A stretch of DNA of 33,537 bases from DASYRM01 sp036004405 (GCA_036004405.1 DASYRM010000094.1:1-33537), one strand, 5' to 3'. Counted from the stretch's first letter, positions 8,457 through 19,125 are shown. Notes: a model not told the origin generated them from the letters alone. Program-made: numbers and translations.

Positions 8457-9170
8457 ATGAAATCGCCGGTTCGAGCTCTCGTCGTCGCCTTCGCGCTGCT
8501 CCTCCCGCCCGCGTCGAACGCGAGCGATCTACAGCTGATCGTCTACGAGCCCTCTCTGGTGTTTGGTCCGGCCGGGGCGAGCTTCGGTCAGATTTACGAT
8601 TTCCAGACCCTCCTCATCGACGGGATCGACCAGGAAATCAGCTCTTTCTTCTCAGGCCACGTGACCTTCGAAACCGGGCCGCTGCTTTCGCTGGAGGTTT
8701 TTGATTCCGACCCCGATTTTTTTCGGCCTTCCAGCAACTACGTGTTCGGCGGGGGCACCTTCACGCTGACCGCACACTGGTTCGACGAGTTCTTTACCCC
8801 GATGGAAGGGCACTACGTGGCGCCGCTGATCGAGCTGCGGATTTATATCTGGTGCGAGCAGGAGCTGTGGACCCAGGATTGCGGCGACTCGGGTGGAGGA
8901 CACCATTCGCTCGGCGACGCATCTGTCTCCGTCGGTCCTGGCTTGTTCGACGAGGCTCTTGCCCATGCCCTGCACTTGAAACGTCAAGGGGGCGCCTTCG
9001 ACTTCGAGGTCCCCCTCGATGGCGTCGAGGGGGACCCCTCGAGCCAGTTCCGCGGGGCGGGCTCGAACAATGGCGCATTAGGCATCTCGATCCCGGTGGA
9101 CGTTCCGGAACCGTCCATCCTGTCGCTGCTCCTGATCGCGCCGATCGTCGGCCGGCGATTCCGGCGCTGA
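8457..9170 (+). CDS. PEP-CTERM sorting domain protein, exported, function unknown
   Basis: A 237-residue protein with a signal peptide (about 1-22, ending 'PPASNAS') and a C-terminal exosortase signal: VPEP at 216-219, a hydrophobic helix and a basic end (GRRFRR). PEP-CTERM proteins are exported, cut by exosortase and linked to the cell surface or exopolysaccharide matrix. The body is acidic and aromatic with few Cys and looks like a beta-sandwich ('GTFTLTAHWFDEFFTPMEGH'); no known enzyme domain is recognised. A GGAGG Shine-Dalgarno lies six bases before ATG 8457. The long leader from 8315 shares the start 'CCTTTAGCCT' with the region just before the relic at 6914, suggesting both genes once had similar 5' regions. 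No exosortase gene lies in the window. Confidence 0.8.
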   Translation: MKSPVRALVVAFALLLPPASNASDLQLIVYEPSLVFGPAGASFGQIYDFQTLLIDGIDQEISSFFSGHVTFETGPLLSLEVFDSDPDFFRPSSNYVFGGGTFTLTAHWFDEFFTPMEGHYVAPLIELRIYIWCEQELWTQDCGDSGGGHHSLGDASVSVGPGLFDEALAHALHLKRQGGAFDFEVPLDGVEGDPSSQFRGAGSNNGALGISIPVDVPEPSILSLLLIAPIVGRRFRR

Positions 9171-9215
9171 CAGGAAGTCCCTCGTTCAGGGTAGGCGCCG
9201 CGACCCGTCCGACGC

Positions 9216-9246
9216 TATACCCGCTGGGAGCACCCAGGGTATAAAA
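9216..9246 (+). promoter_or_regulatory. Inverted repeat overlapping the promoter of the RND efflux operon
   Basis: TATACCC (9216-9222) is the exact reverse complement of GGGTATA (9237-9243), and the inner arms CTGGG (9224-9228) and CCCAG (9233-9237) continue the symmetry, so about 28 bases form a near-perfect dyad. The right arm overlaps a -10-like TATAAA (9240-9245), with ATG 9257 eleven bases later. As DNA this is what a dimeric repressor site (TetR or MarR type) looks like. As RNA the transcribed part would be too short to fold. No regulator gene is adjacent. Confidence 0.55.
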
Positions 9247-9256
9247 GGAACGGTTC

Positions 9257-10474
9257 ATGACCCTCCTACCCTTGGCGCGTCTCCAGGTCCCCTTCGCTCT
9301 CCTCCTTGCAGCCTCCCTGACGGGATGTTCCGAATCGGCCAAAGGCGCCGAAGGCGGTACGCGTGAGCGTGCGGCAAAGGCGGTGGACACCGAACCGGTC
9401 AGACGCGAAACCGTCAACCGGACGGTGAATGTCAGCGGCACGCTGGCGGCCGAGAACGAAGTGACCGTGTCCTCACAGGCTGAAGGGGTGGTGAGCCGGA
9501 TCCTCGCCGATCTCGGCGATCGCGTCGGCTCGGGGCAGGTGCTCGTGGAGCTCGATCGCGAGAAGCTGCAATACAACCTCGACCAGCAGAAGGCGGCGCT
9601 AGCGCGCTCGCTGGCGCGCTACGGCGCCAGCGAACCCGGCCACCTGCCGCCCATCGACCAGACGCCCGACGTCAAGCGGGCGGCCGCGGAGCTGAACCAG
9701 GCCAAACGCGGGTTCGACCGTGCCAGCGAGCTGAGCAAACGTCAGCTCCTGTCGCCGCAGGCGCTCGACGACGCCGACGCCGTGCTGCGCACCAAGCAGG
9801 CGGAGTATGACTCCGCGCTGCAGAACGCCAGGAACATGGCCGCCGACATCGACGCGTCGAACGCGGCGGCCAGGCTGGCGGAGCGGCAGCTGCGCGACGC
9901 CAGCGTCCGCGCCCCCTTCGACGGCTACGTGCAGCAGCGGATGGTGTCGCTAGGCGAGCTGGTCAAAGAACAGATGCCGGTCATGAAGATCGTGCGCGTC
10001 GATCCCCTGAAGGTCACCGCCGAGATCCCCGAGGGGCTGGCGCCGTGGGTGCAGAGCGGCCAGCCGGTGGACCTGCAGGTGGACGCCTATCCGGACCGGC
10101 CGTTCACCGGCAAGGTGTCGCGCATCAGCCCGTCCGTCGACCAGCAGACGCGCGCGTTCCCGTTCGAAGCGCTGGTGCCCAACCCGCAGGGGCTGCTGAA
10201 ACCGGGCACGTTCGTGCGGGTGAAACTCACCACCAATCACGTCGAGGACCTGCTCACCCTCCCCTACGCCGCGCTCCAGTACCGCTACGGCGTCAACCGG
10301 GCGTTCGTGGTCAGCGGCGACAGCATCGTCGGGCGCGAAGTGAAGGTGGGCGATCGGCTGGGGGATCGCATCGAGATTCTGGGCGGCGTGTCCGCGGGCG
10401 ACGTGGTGGCGCTGACCGACGTGGACAACCTGGCCGACGGCATGAAGGTGTCCGTCAAGCGGAAGGCGAACTAG
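9257..10474 (+). CDS. RND efflux periplasmic adaptor (membrane fusion protein), lipoprotein
   Basis: A 405-residue HlyD/AcrA-type adaptor. A lipoprotein signal with lipobox L21-T-G-C24 anchors it to the inner membrane. The lipoyl half-motif 'VSSQAEGVVSRILADLGDRV' (about 72-91) is followed by an alpha-helical hairpin rich in Gln, Lys and Ala (about 95-205), the second lipoyl half 'VRAPFDGYVQQRMVSLGELV', then beta-barrel and membrane-proximal domains ('SPSVDQQTRAFPFEALVPN'). It links the pump encoded next to an outer-membrane channel. AAGGAA at 9246-9251 serves as Shine-Dalgarno for ATG 9257. The pump gene begins two bases after the stop, so they form an operon. No TolC-type channel gene is in the window. 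Confidence 0.92.
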   Translation: MTLLPLARLQVPFALLLAASLTGCSESAKGAEGGTRERAAKAVDTEPVRRETVNRTVNVSGTLAAENEVTVSSQAEGVVSRILADLGDRVGSGQVLVELDREKLQYNLDQQKAALARSLARYGASEPGHLPPIDQTPDVKRAAAELNQAKRGFDRASELSKRQLLSPQALDDADAVLRTKQAEYDSALQNARNMAADIDASNAAARLAERQLRDASVRAPFDGYVQQRMVSLGELVKEQMPVMKIVRVDPLKVTAEIPEGLAPWVQSGQPVDLQVDAYPDRPFTGKVSRISPSVDQQTRAFPFEALVPNPQGLLKPGTFVRVKLTTNHVEDLLTLPYAALQYRYGVNRAFVVSGDSIVGREVKVGDRLGDRIEILGGVSAGDVVALTDVDNLADGMKVSVKRKAN

Positions 10475-10476
10475 CG

Positions 10477-13599
<3,123 letters not shown>

Positions 13600-13610
13600 T
13601 TTTCGTTGTA

Positions 13611-13633
13611 GAGGGCGGTCTTCAGACCGCTTT
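13611..13633. terminator. REP-like palindrome between convergent pump and greB genes
   Basis: GCGGTC (13615-13620), loop TTCA, GACCGC (13625-13630), followed by TTT on the plus strand and preceded by 'GTAGAGG'. It lies 15 bases after the pump stop and overlaps the last codons of greB. The form 'GTAG(A/G)GGCGG..TTCAG..CCGC' resembles dispersed palindromes I recall from acidobacterial genomes, so it may be both a repeat element and a bidirectional terminator. Copy number cannot be judged from one window. Confidence 0.45.
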
Positions 13634-14248
13634 CGGCGCGGATTCGGCCCCGGGCGGCTCGGTGAACGGCTCCATCGGAATGCGCTCGTAGCGCACCTCG
13701 AGAATCTCGAGCTCCTCCGTGCCGCCAGGCGCGCGGAGCACGACGGTGTCGCCCGGCCCGCCCTTTGTCAGCGCGCGCGCGAGCGGCGACACCCAGCTGA
13801 TGTAATCGCGATCGAGATCGATCTCGTCGAGGCCCACGATGCGCACCACCCGCTCGGCGCCAGCCGCGTTGGCGTAGCGGACCGTGGCGCCGAAGAACAC
13901 ATGCGTCGCCGCACGCCCGCTGCGCGGCGCCTGCGGGTCCACGACCTCCGCAGCATCGATGCGTTTGCGCAGAAAGCGAATACGCCGATCGATCTGGCGC
14001 AGCCGCCGTTTGCCGTACTGGTAGTCGGCGTTCTCGCTGCGATCGCCGTTGGCGGCCGCCCACGCTACCACCTGCGTCACCGCCGGCCGCTCTCGGACGA
14101 GCAGGAACTTGAGCTCGTCGCGAAGCCGCTGGAGACCGGTCGGGGTGATGTAGTTCTTGACCGCGGGTTGCGCGGGCTCGGCCTCTTCCGCCGGCTCGTC
14201 GGGCTCGTCGTCTTCGGTATCCGATTCCTTCGTGAACGCCTTGCTCAT
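13622..14248 (-). CDS. greB: Transcription elongation factor GreB
   Basis: A 208-residue GreA/GreB-family protein. After an acidic, probably disordered N-terminal extension (about 1-38, 'DTEDDEPDEPAEEAEP') comes the coiled-coil domain, starting 'YITPTGLQRLRDELKFLLVR', with the tip sequence 'GDRSENADYQYGKRRL' that carries the conserved acidic residues entering the RNA polymerase secondary channel. The C-terminal FKBP-like domain follows ('VFFGATVRYAN', 'ISWVSPLARALTKGGPGD'). 'ENADYQY' and 'WVSPLARALL'-type residues favour GreB over GreA. It stimulates transcript cleavage in backtracked polymerase. ATG 14248 is chosen because 'MSKAFTKE' is a common GreB beginning. It starts 14 bases after the DUF1059 gene and is probably co-transcribed with it. 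Confidence 0.9.
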   Translation of the reverse strand: MSKAFTKESDTEDDEPDEPAEEAEPAQPAVKNYITPTGLQRLRDELKFLLVRERPAVTQVVAWAAANGDRSENADYQYGKRRLRQIDRRIRFLRKRIDAAEVVDPQAPRSGRAATHVFFGATVRYANAAGAERVVRIVGLDEIDLDRDYISWVSPLARALTKGGPGDTVVLRAPGGTEELEILEVRYERIPMEPFTEPPGAESAPKAV

Positions 14249-14262
14249 GTTGAGCGGCGAGC

Positions 14263-14472
14263 CTATACGGGCAGATCCGCCGCCCCGTCGTCGATGACGC
14301 GCACGCAGCTCTTCATCTTCGTGTAGAGCTCGGGGCCGAAGCCCTTCATGTTGTGCTCCTGGATGCCGTGCTCGGCGCACTGCTGCAGAATCTCGTCGAG
14401 ATTCGCGCCCGTGGCCGCAAAGTCGCAATCGACGCCGGCATCGCGACACGTGATCTGGTACATCTTCGCCAT
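14263..14472 (-). CDS. DUF1059 family small protein
   Basis: A 69-residue cytoplasmic protein beginning 'MAKMYQITCRDAGVDCDF', the hallmark of DUF1059, with Cys9 and Cys16. The rest ('EILQQCAEHGIQEHNMKGF', 'LYTKMKSCVRVID') matches the helical second half of the family. The family is described as small predicted metal-binding proteins without a settled role. GGGAGG lies nine bases before ATG 14472, and TATAAT lies further upstream, so this gene has its own promoter and probably leads the greB transcript. The start is secure because an upstream extension would run over the promoter. Confidence 0.85.
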   Translation of the reverse strand: MAKMYQITCRDAGVDCDFAATGANLDEILQQCAEHGIQEHNMKGFGPELYTKMKSCVRVIDDGAADLPV

Positions 14473-14496
14473 TCCCCGAACCTCCCGACTGCGCTG

Positions 14497-14502
14497 ATTA
14501 TA
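14497..14502 (-). promoter_or_regulatory. -10 box (TATAAT) for DUF1059-greB operon
   Basis: A perfect TATAAT on the minus strand, 24 bases before ATG 14472, with a GGGAGG Shine-Dalgarno between. The -35 region is poor. Confidence 0.6.
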
Positions 14503-14525
14503 GTCGGGCTGCAGGGTCGTGCGTC

Positions 14526-15146
14526 TCAGCGGGCGCGTCGAGCGCGCCGTAGAGCGCCCGCGACAGCGAGTGTCGTGAGCGCCAACGTCGCCGGCTCGGG
14601 TACCTGCGTGGCTTGAAAGTTGGGGCCGAAGAACCCCTCCGTGGCGTAGTCGGCCTGCGCCGTCGGGAAGGTCAGAGCGGCGCCAGCGCCATAGAACGCG
14701 GCCCCGAGCGTGAGACCGGCAACCGTCGTACTGCCCGATCGGCCCAGCAGGAACTCGTCGAGCGAGGTCCCGCTTCCCTGCGCGCCAATCCGATAGGTGC
14801 CTGCAAGAAGGAGTAGATCGGGAATCGGCACGAACCTGAACCCGTCCTGCAGCGTGCCACCGGCTGCCGATGGGACGGTGGCCGAGGCCAGGAGCGTCCC
14901 ATCGCCCGCGAAGATGCCGACGTCGTGCGCGTCGAAGAGCCCGTCGTTGTCGGCATCGAAGAAGCCCAGCGCCGAGACGTCCAGCGTCGTCGTCAGCGAA
15001 AACTCGTAGCCGAGAGTGGAGTCGAAGTTCCAGAAGTGATTCTGGAATCCCCCACCGCCCGGGATGATGGCCGTCACCGGCGCGGCCAGCGCCGAGCCGC
15101 TCAGGCACAGGAGCCCGGCAAGCACGTTGAACAGTTGTCGTCGCAT
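14526..15146 (-). CDS. PEP-CTERM sorting domain protein, exported
   Basis: A 206-residue protein with a signal peptide (about 1-22, 'LLCLSGSALAAP') and a C-terminal exosortase signal: VPEP at 182-185, a hydrophobic helix and a basic end (LRRARRAR). The body contains 'GFFDADNDGLFDAHDVGIF', an Asp-rich stretch resembling a dockerin-like or EF-hand-like calcium loop, and a DUF4082-like beta segment ('GTLLASATVPSAAGGTLQDG'). GGAGG lies eight bases before ATG 15146. The gene is 59 bases downstream of the tannase-family gene on the same strand and could be read from the same transcript. A surface or matrix protein is likely; the exact role is unknown. Its sorting tail differs clearly from that of the gene at 8457, so the two are not recent duplicates. 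Confidence 0.82.
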   Translation of the reverse strand: MRRQLFNVLAGLLCLSGSALAAPVTAIIPGGGGFQNHFWNFDSTLGYEFSLTTTLDVSALGFFDADNDGLFDAHDVGIFAGDGTLLASATVPSAAGGTLQDGFRFVPIPDLLLLAGTYRIGAQGSGTSLDEFLLGRSGSTTVAGLTLGAAFYGAGAALTFPTAQADYATEGFFGPNFQATQVPEPATLALTTLAVAGALRRARRAR

Positions 15147-15205
15147 GCGATCAACCTCCACGGATACCAACGCCGTGCGCCGCACGGCCGAACAGCCGAC
15201 GCCGA

Positions 15206-16717
15206 TCAGGGCGCCTTGCAGACGAAGTTTGCGGCGTCGTCGCTGCTGCCCGTGCCGGAGTAGCGCGCCACCTGCGGGTAGGGGCAGAGCGGACGCGTGC
15301 GGTCCACGCGGCCGTTGGTGCTGTGCGACGCCTCGAAGCGCGCCGGCGCCGTGCCGCGCTCCACCCAGTCCTCGAGCGCCTTCACTTTGTCGAACGTGTT
15401 GGGCCCTTCGCCGCCGGCGCAGTGGCCCATGCCGGGCGCCATGAACAGCCGCACGTGCTCGGTGGCCTTGGCGGCGCCGCCCATGTGCGCCACCACCTGG
15501 TCGTAGTACTTGACGGTGTTTACGGGCGGCACCTGCGAATCGCTCCAGCCGTGGTAGAGAATCAGCTTGCCGCCGCGCGAGAAGAATTTCTGCATGTTCG
15601 GATCGGTGGCGTTCATGATCAGGTTCTCCGGCAGGTCGCCCTTCACGACGTCCTTGTCGAAGTCGAACGTCTTCCAGTCCCAGTTCGGATCCTTGAACAC
15701 CACGTAGCGGTACTGGTCGTAGATCGGGGCGGACGGCTCGGGCCCCGCGGCCTGCACGCCCCACGCGAGCTCGCTCCCCGGCACGAGCGACGCGAAGAGC
15801 TCCTTCTTGGTCCGCGGGTTCACCGCGTTCGAGTAGATCTGTTTCGCGGCCGCCACCTGCGGCGCGGTGAGACACGACGGACTGTCACCTGCCTTACAGA
15901 GCAGCACCGCGGGATCGAACCGGCACTGGCGCGGATCGTCGATGAGGCCGTCCTTCAGCCCATCGCCCGCGTCGCACGCGGTGAGCGCGGCTTCGTGAAT
16001 GACCGGATACTTGGCCGGCGGGATGAAGCGGGCCGGATCCCGCAGCACCGCGTCCGCGATCCAGAGCGAGATCGCCGTGCGGTTGGCCGGCGCGCCGGCA
16101 ATGATGCCGTTGTAGTCCTCGGGGAACATCTGGGCCGCCTTGAGCCCCTGGCGTCCGCCGGTTGAACAGCCGTTCCAGTACGACAGCTTCGGACCGGAAC
16201 CGTAGAAGGCCTCGATGATCTGCTTGGCCTTGGCGGTCATCTCGTGTTCGGAGCGCCACGCGAAGTCCACGAGCTTCTCGGGATGACCGAGCGCGAACGT
16301 GCCGCGGCCGCCCTCATGCCCGGTGTCGGTGGAGGCGGTGGCGTAGCCGCCCTGCAGCGCCTCGGCCATCGCCGAATAGCTGATGACGCCGGCCCAGCCG
16401 CCGTTGCCCACTGCCTGGTACTTGCCGTTCCAGCCGCGCGCCGGCAGCCAGACCTCGATCTTGATGTCGGAATCGCTGGTGGGCGTGAGCGTCGCGGCGA
16501 CGCGGCAGAATTCGCTCAACGGCTTGTAGGGGTTCGAACCGCGTCCACCGCGCCCGCCGGGCGCCTCGAACGTGCCGGCGGCCACCACCTCGGCTTTCGT
16601 GATGGCGGTGTCTCTGAGCGTCAGCTTCGCGAGGCTGTCGCACGAGGCGGCCAACGCACTGCCGGCGGGCAGGCAGGCCAGGACGGCCACGACGCACGCG
16701 ATCGAGATCTTCTTCAT
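15206..16717 (-). CDS. Tannase/feruloyl esterase family protein, secreted
   Basis: A 503-residue alpha/beta hydrolase of the tannase family. A signal peptide ends near residue 30 ('PAGSALAAS'). The family's CS-D-HC arrangement is present: Cys184-Ser185 in 'WNGCSTGGRQG' (nucleophile), Asp393 in 'YHGWSDSQVPP', and His432-Cys433 in 'MGHCAGGEGP', the two Cys expected to form the disulfide that holds the triad. The long lid segment between Ser and Asp contains paired Cys. It should hydrolyse aromatic carboxylic esters such as galloyl or feruloyl esters of plant polymers, or smaller aryl esters, in the periplasm or outside. ATG 16717 has GGAGGGGG in front and gives a good signal peptide; an upstream in-frame start at 16738 would spoil both. 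It may share a transcript with the PEP-CTERM gene behind it. Confidence 0.9.
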   Translation of the reverse strand: MKKISIACVVAVLACLPAGSALAASCDSLAKLTLRDTAITKAEVVAAGTFEAPGGRGGRGSNPYKPLSEFCRVAATLTPTSDSDIKIEVWLPARGWNGKYQAVGNGGWAGVISYSAMAEALQGGYATASTDTGHEGGRGTFALGHPEKLVDFAWRSEHEMTAKAKQIIEAFYGSGPKLSYWNGCSTGGRQGLKAAQMFPEDYNGIIAGAPANRTAISLWIADAVLRDPARFIPPAKYPVIHEAALTACDAGDGLKDGLIDDPRQCRFDPAVLLCKAGDSPSCLTAPQVAAAKQIYSNAVNPRTKKELFASLVPGSELAWGVQAAGPEPSAPIYDQYRYVVFKDPNWDWKTFDFDKDVVKGDLPENLIMNATDPNMQKFFSRGGKLILYHGWSDSQVPPVNTVKYYDQVVAHMGGAAKATEHVRLFMAPGMGHCAGGEGPNTFDKVKALEDWVERGTAPARFEASHSTNGRVDRTRPLCPYPQVARYSGTGSSDDAANFVCKAP

Positions 16718-16807
16718 GCACCCCCTCCGATTCGCCACGAATCATGCCCCAAGTCAGGCCGAATAGGTGCCCGCAAGTCCAAAGGCAACGAGCGCGGGAG
16801 GCAGCGG

Positions 16808-17194
16808 ATGTCGAAGAGTGCCCTTACGGTCGCGTGGGTGTTACTTTGCTGGCCAGTGGCGACGTCCGCCCAGACGACGTCGGGCTGGGTGCTCTGGGAG
16901 ATGACCATGGTGACCAAGGCCGGCGCCGATTCGGTGACCTGGGTGCCGCTGGACGGCTTCGAGTCCATCGCCGAGTGTCGCCAGACGGGGCAACAGATGC
17001 TGCAGAACGCACTCGACTACGTGAAGAGCGGGGCCGGGAAGCTGCTCGGACCTGTCAGGCCGGATGGCCGCTCCCTCATCTACGAGGTGACGAACGCCAA
17101 GCCCAGGCAAACGGTCGACACGCGCTTCTTGTGCTTCCCCGGCGCGCTCGATCCACGGGCGCGACAGGCGCCGACCCCATCGCCGAAACGCTAG
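16808..17194 (+). CDS. Small secreted hypothetical protein
   Basis: A 128-residue protein with a signal peptide (about 1-21, 'VLLCWPVATSAQ'). The short mature domain opens with 'GWVLWEMTMVTKAGADS', has two Cys ('ECRQTG' and 'RFLCFPG') likely joined outside the cytoplasm, and ends in a Pro/Arg-rich tail. I recognise no family or function. ATG 16808 is preceded by GGGAGG about seven bases upstream. It is divergent from the tannase-family gene across a 90-base gap and converges on the methyltransferase gene, whose stop is only 12 bases away. Confidence 0.65.
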   Translation: MSKSALTVAWVLLCWPVATSAQTTSGWVLWEMTMVTKAGADSVTWVPLDGFESIAECRQTGQQMLQNALDYVKSGAGKLLGPVRPDGRSLIYEVTNAKPRQTVDTRFLCFPGALDPRARQAPTPSPKR

Positions 17195-17206
17195 CCGCGG
17201 CCCCGG

Positions 17207-17827
17207 TCAGTCTCGGAGCATGCACCAGGTCGTCATGGCGCGCATGCCCTGAACGACCGTCGTCTTCAGCGGGTCGGCCAGCCGGCCGTCGAGCCGCGCC
17301 GTGAGGGTCACGAGCATCGCTTCGTCGACCACGAAGCGATCCGAGCCGTCGGGCAGCCGCACGCGGCGGCCGCCCGGCCCGATGACGGTCTCGAGGCCGA
17401 TGTTCGAGGCCAGACGCGCGAAGAACAGGCCCCGCGGCGCCAGCACGCGCCACAGCTCCTCGACCATCCGCTCGAAGTGCGCCGCGTCGTCGGCGAAGTG
17501 GAGCACGGCGCTGCAGATGACCGCGTCGAAGGAGCCGTCCGGCCACGGAAGTCGATCAACCTCTGCCACCTGGAGGCGATCCGCGTCCACGTTGCTGCCG
17601 AGCGTCTCCGCCAGGCGCCGGACGTGCGCCACCGAGGCGGCGTCGCGGTCGGCACCCCAGCACTCGAAGCCGCTGGCAAGGAGGTAGCGCAGATTCCGCC
17701 CATCGCCGCAGCCGGCGTCGAGCACGCGCGGCCGATCGTCGAAGCGCCCCTTGAGCAGCTGATCGAAGAGATAGATGTCGATCTCGCCGAAGGCGGATCG
17801 GAGAGCGGGGCCAGGAGCAGCCGGCAT
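17207..17827 (-). CDS. Class I SAM-dependent methyltransferase
   Basis: A 206-residue cytoplasmic protein with the Rossmann-type SAM motif I 'VLDAGCGDGRN' (about 35-45), an acidic residue after strand 2 ('CWGADRD'), motif 'LPWPDGSFDAVICSAVLHF' and 'ELWRVLAPRGLFFARL', all in the usual order of UbiE/Methyltransf_11 proteins. The substrate is not predictable. The ATG at 17827 is six bases after GATAAT on the minus strand, suggesting a leaderless transcript. It diverges from the DUF2235 hydrolase gene across 37 bases in which the two promoters overlap. Confidence 0.85.
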   Translation of the reverse strand: MPAAPGPALRSAFGEIDIYLFDQLLKGRFDDRPRVLDAGCGDGRNLRYLLASGFECWGADRDAASVAHVRRLAETLGSNVDADRLQVAEVDRLPWPDGSFDAVICSAVLHFADDAAHFERMVEELWRVLAPRGLFFARLASNIGLETVIGPGGRRVRLPDGSDRFVVDEAMLVTLTARLDGRLADPLKTTVVQGMRAMTTWCMLRD

Positions 17828-17833
17828 CAGCGC

Positions 17834-17858
17834 ATTATCCCGTCAGCGGCGCTAGAAT
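17834..17858. promoter_or_regulatory. Back-to-back leaderless promoters (methyltransferase / DUF2235)
   Basis: Minus strand: GATAAT (17839-17834), six bases before ATG 17827. Plus strand: TAGAAT (17853-17858), six bases before ATG 17865. With 17-base spacers each -35 region would fall on or beside the other gene's -10, so one polymerase should exclude the other. Neither -35 is close to consensus. Confidence 0.55.
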
Positions 17859-17864
17859 CCGCAC

Positions 17865-19055
17865 ATGGCGCTGTATGCGTTCGACGGCACGTGGCAGGAA
17901 GGCAAGGCGGGAGACGACCCGAAGTTCACCAACAGCAACGTCTTCCGCTTTCACACGGCGTACCACGCGCACTCCGGCACCAACGACAAGTACGTGGCCG
18001 GCATCGGCACACGCTTCGACGTCATCGGCAAAGTCCTGGGCGGCGTCTTCGGCCTCGGCGAGCTCCCGCGCCTTCTGGAGTCGTACGACCATCTGTGCCG
18101 GAACTGGGCGGCCGGCGATACGGTCATCGACATCGTCGGCTTCAGCCGCGGTGCCGCAACCTCGCTCGACTTCTCGAACCTGATTCACAAGAAGGGCATC
18201 CGCCGCCCCGGCACCGACGAGGTCGTCGAGCCCGCGCCGCAGATCCGGTTCCTGGGCTTATGGGACGTGGTGGCGGCCTTCGGCCTCGCGAATCTGGGGA
18301 ACGAGGCCTTGAATCTCGGCCACCATCTGGAGCTGCCGAAGGCGAACCTGAAATACTGCTTTCACGCCATGGCGTTGGACGAGCGCCGCCCGTCCTTCAT
18401 CAACACGCGGCTGCCCGGCGCCCGCGAGGTGTGGTTCCGCGGCGTCCATTCCGATGTCGGCGGCGGCAACGGGAACCAGCCGCTGAACAACGTGTCGCTG
18501 CGCTGGATGATGAGCAAGGCGAAGGCGGCCGGCCTGCCGATCGAGGCGGCCGATATCCCGTCGCCGGTGACCGCGGCCCTCCAGCCGGACCACGCGAACA
18601 AGCTGCCGGTGAAGATTCGTCTCATCGGCGCGGTGGACCGCCGTCACTACAGCGTGGTCCCGATGGACGACTGGACGAATCCCCCGGACACCTGTCCGAA
18701 GGAAACCGAGGCCGACGAGGCCACCGCAAACGAGGTGGGCGCCGGCGGCGTCGAGGTGCTGTCCAACGACGCCCGGCGCCGCGTGCTGGTCATGTGGGAG
18801 ACGGCGAGGGACATCGTGGCGCCAACCGACTTCACGCTCGATCCGCTTCGCGACCCGCTCATGACGTTGTTCGAAGGACGGGTTCCCCTCGTGACCGACG
18901 ACGGCCAGAAGCTGCACGCCGCGCGCGAAGCGGTGGCACGGCTCATCACGACCACTATCGCCGGAGCGCGCGAGCGCGGTTTTCACGTGCTGAGCGAGTT
19001 CTTCCTCAACGAGGCGCTCTTCAAGATGCCGCGGGTTTTCCCGCTCACCGACTGA
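17865..19055 (+). CDS. DUF2235 alpha/beta hydrolase (phospholipase-like)
   Basis: A 396-residue protein of the DUF2235 family. It starts with the family's 'YAFDGTWQ' and has the nucleophile elbow 'VGFSRGAA' (Ser94), 'LGLWDVVAAFG' (Asp134 as candidate acid) and 'VWFRGVHSDVGGG' (His195). DUF2235 includes type VI secretion Tle1-type phospholipase effectors as well as uncharacterised cytoplasmic hydrolases. Here there is no signal peptide, membrane anchor, PAAR/VgrG domain or secretion gene nearby, so a house-keeping lipase or esterase is as likely as an effector. The start is fixed by TAGAAT six bases ahead and by 'FDGTW' at residue 6. The C-terminal half (about 250-396) lacks recognisable motifs. 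Confidence 0.82.
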   Translation: MALYAFDGTWQEGKAGDDPKFTNSNVFRFHTAYHAHSGTNDKYVAGIGTRFDVIGKVLGGVFGLGELPRLLESYDHLCRNWAAGDTVIDIVGFSRGAATSLDFSNLIHKKGIRRPGTDEVVEPAPQIRFLGLWDVVAAFGLANLGNEALNLGHHLELPKANLKYCFHAMALDERRPSFINTRLPGAREVWFRGVHSDVGGGNGNQPLNNVSLRWMMSKAKAAGLPIEAADIPSPVTAALQPDHANKLPVKIRLIGAVDRRHYSVVPMDDWTNPPDTCPKETEADEATANEVGAGGVEVLSNDARRRVLVMWETARDIVAPTDFTLDPLRDPLMTLFEGRVPLVTDDGQKLHAAREAVARLITTTIAGARERGFHVLSEFFLNEALFKMPRVFPLTD

Positions 19056-19087
19056 CGAGGAGTGCCGCCCCGCTCGCGTTGGAGGGA

Positions 19088-19116
19088 TTGACGGCTTTTC
19101 TGCCCTCCGGGACAAT
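19088..19116 (+). promoter_or_regulatory. Sigma-70 promoter of secreted protein-amidohydrolase operon
   Basis: TTGACG (19088-19093), a 17-base spacer and GACAAT (19111-19116), with ATG 19126 nine bases after the -10. This is the clearest -35/-10 pair in the window and predicts a leaderless or near-leaderless mRNA. Confidence 0.65.
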
Positions 19117-19125
19117 TGCGGGCGT

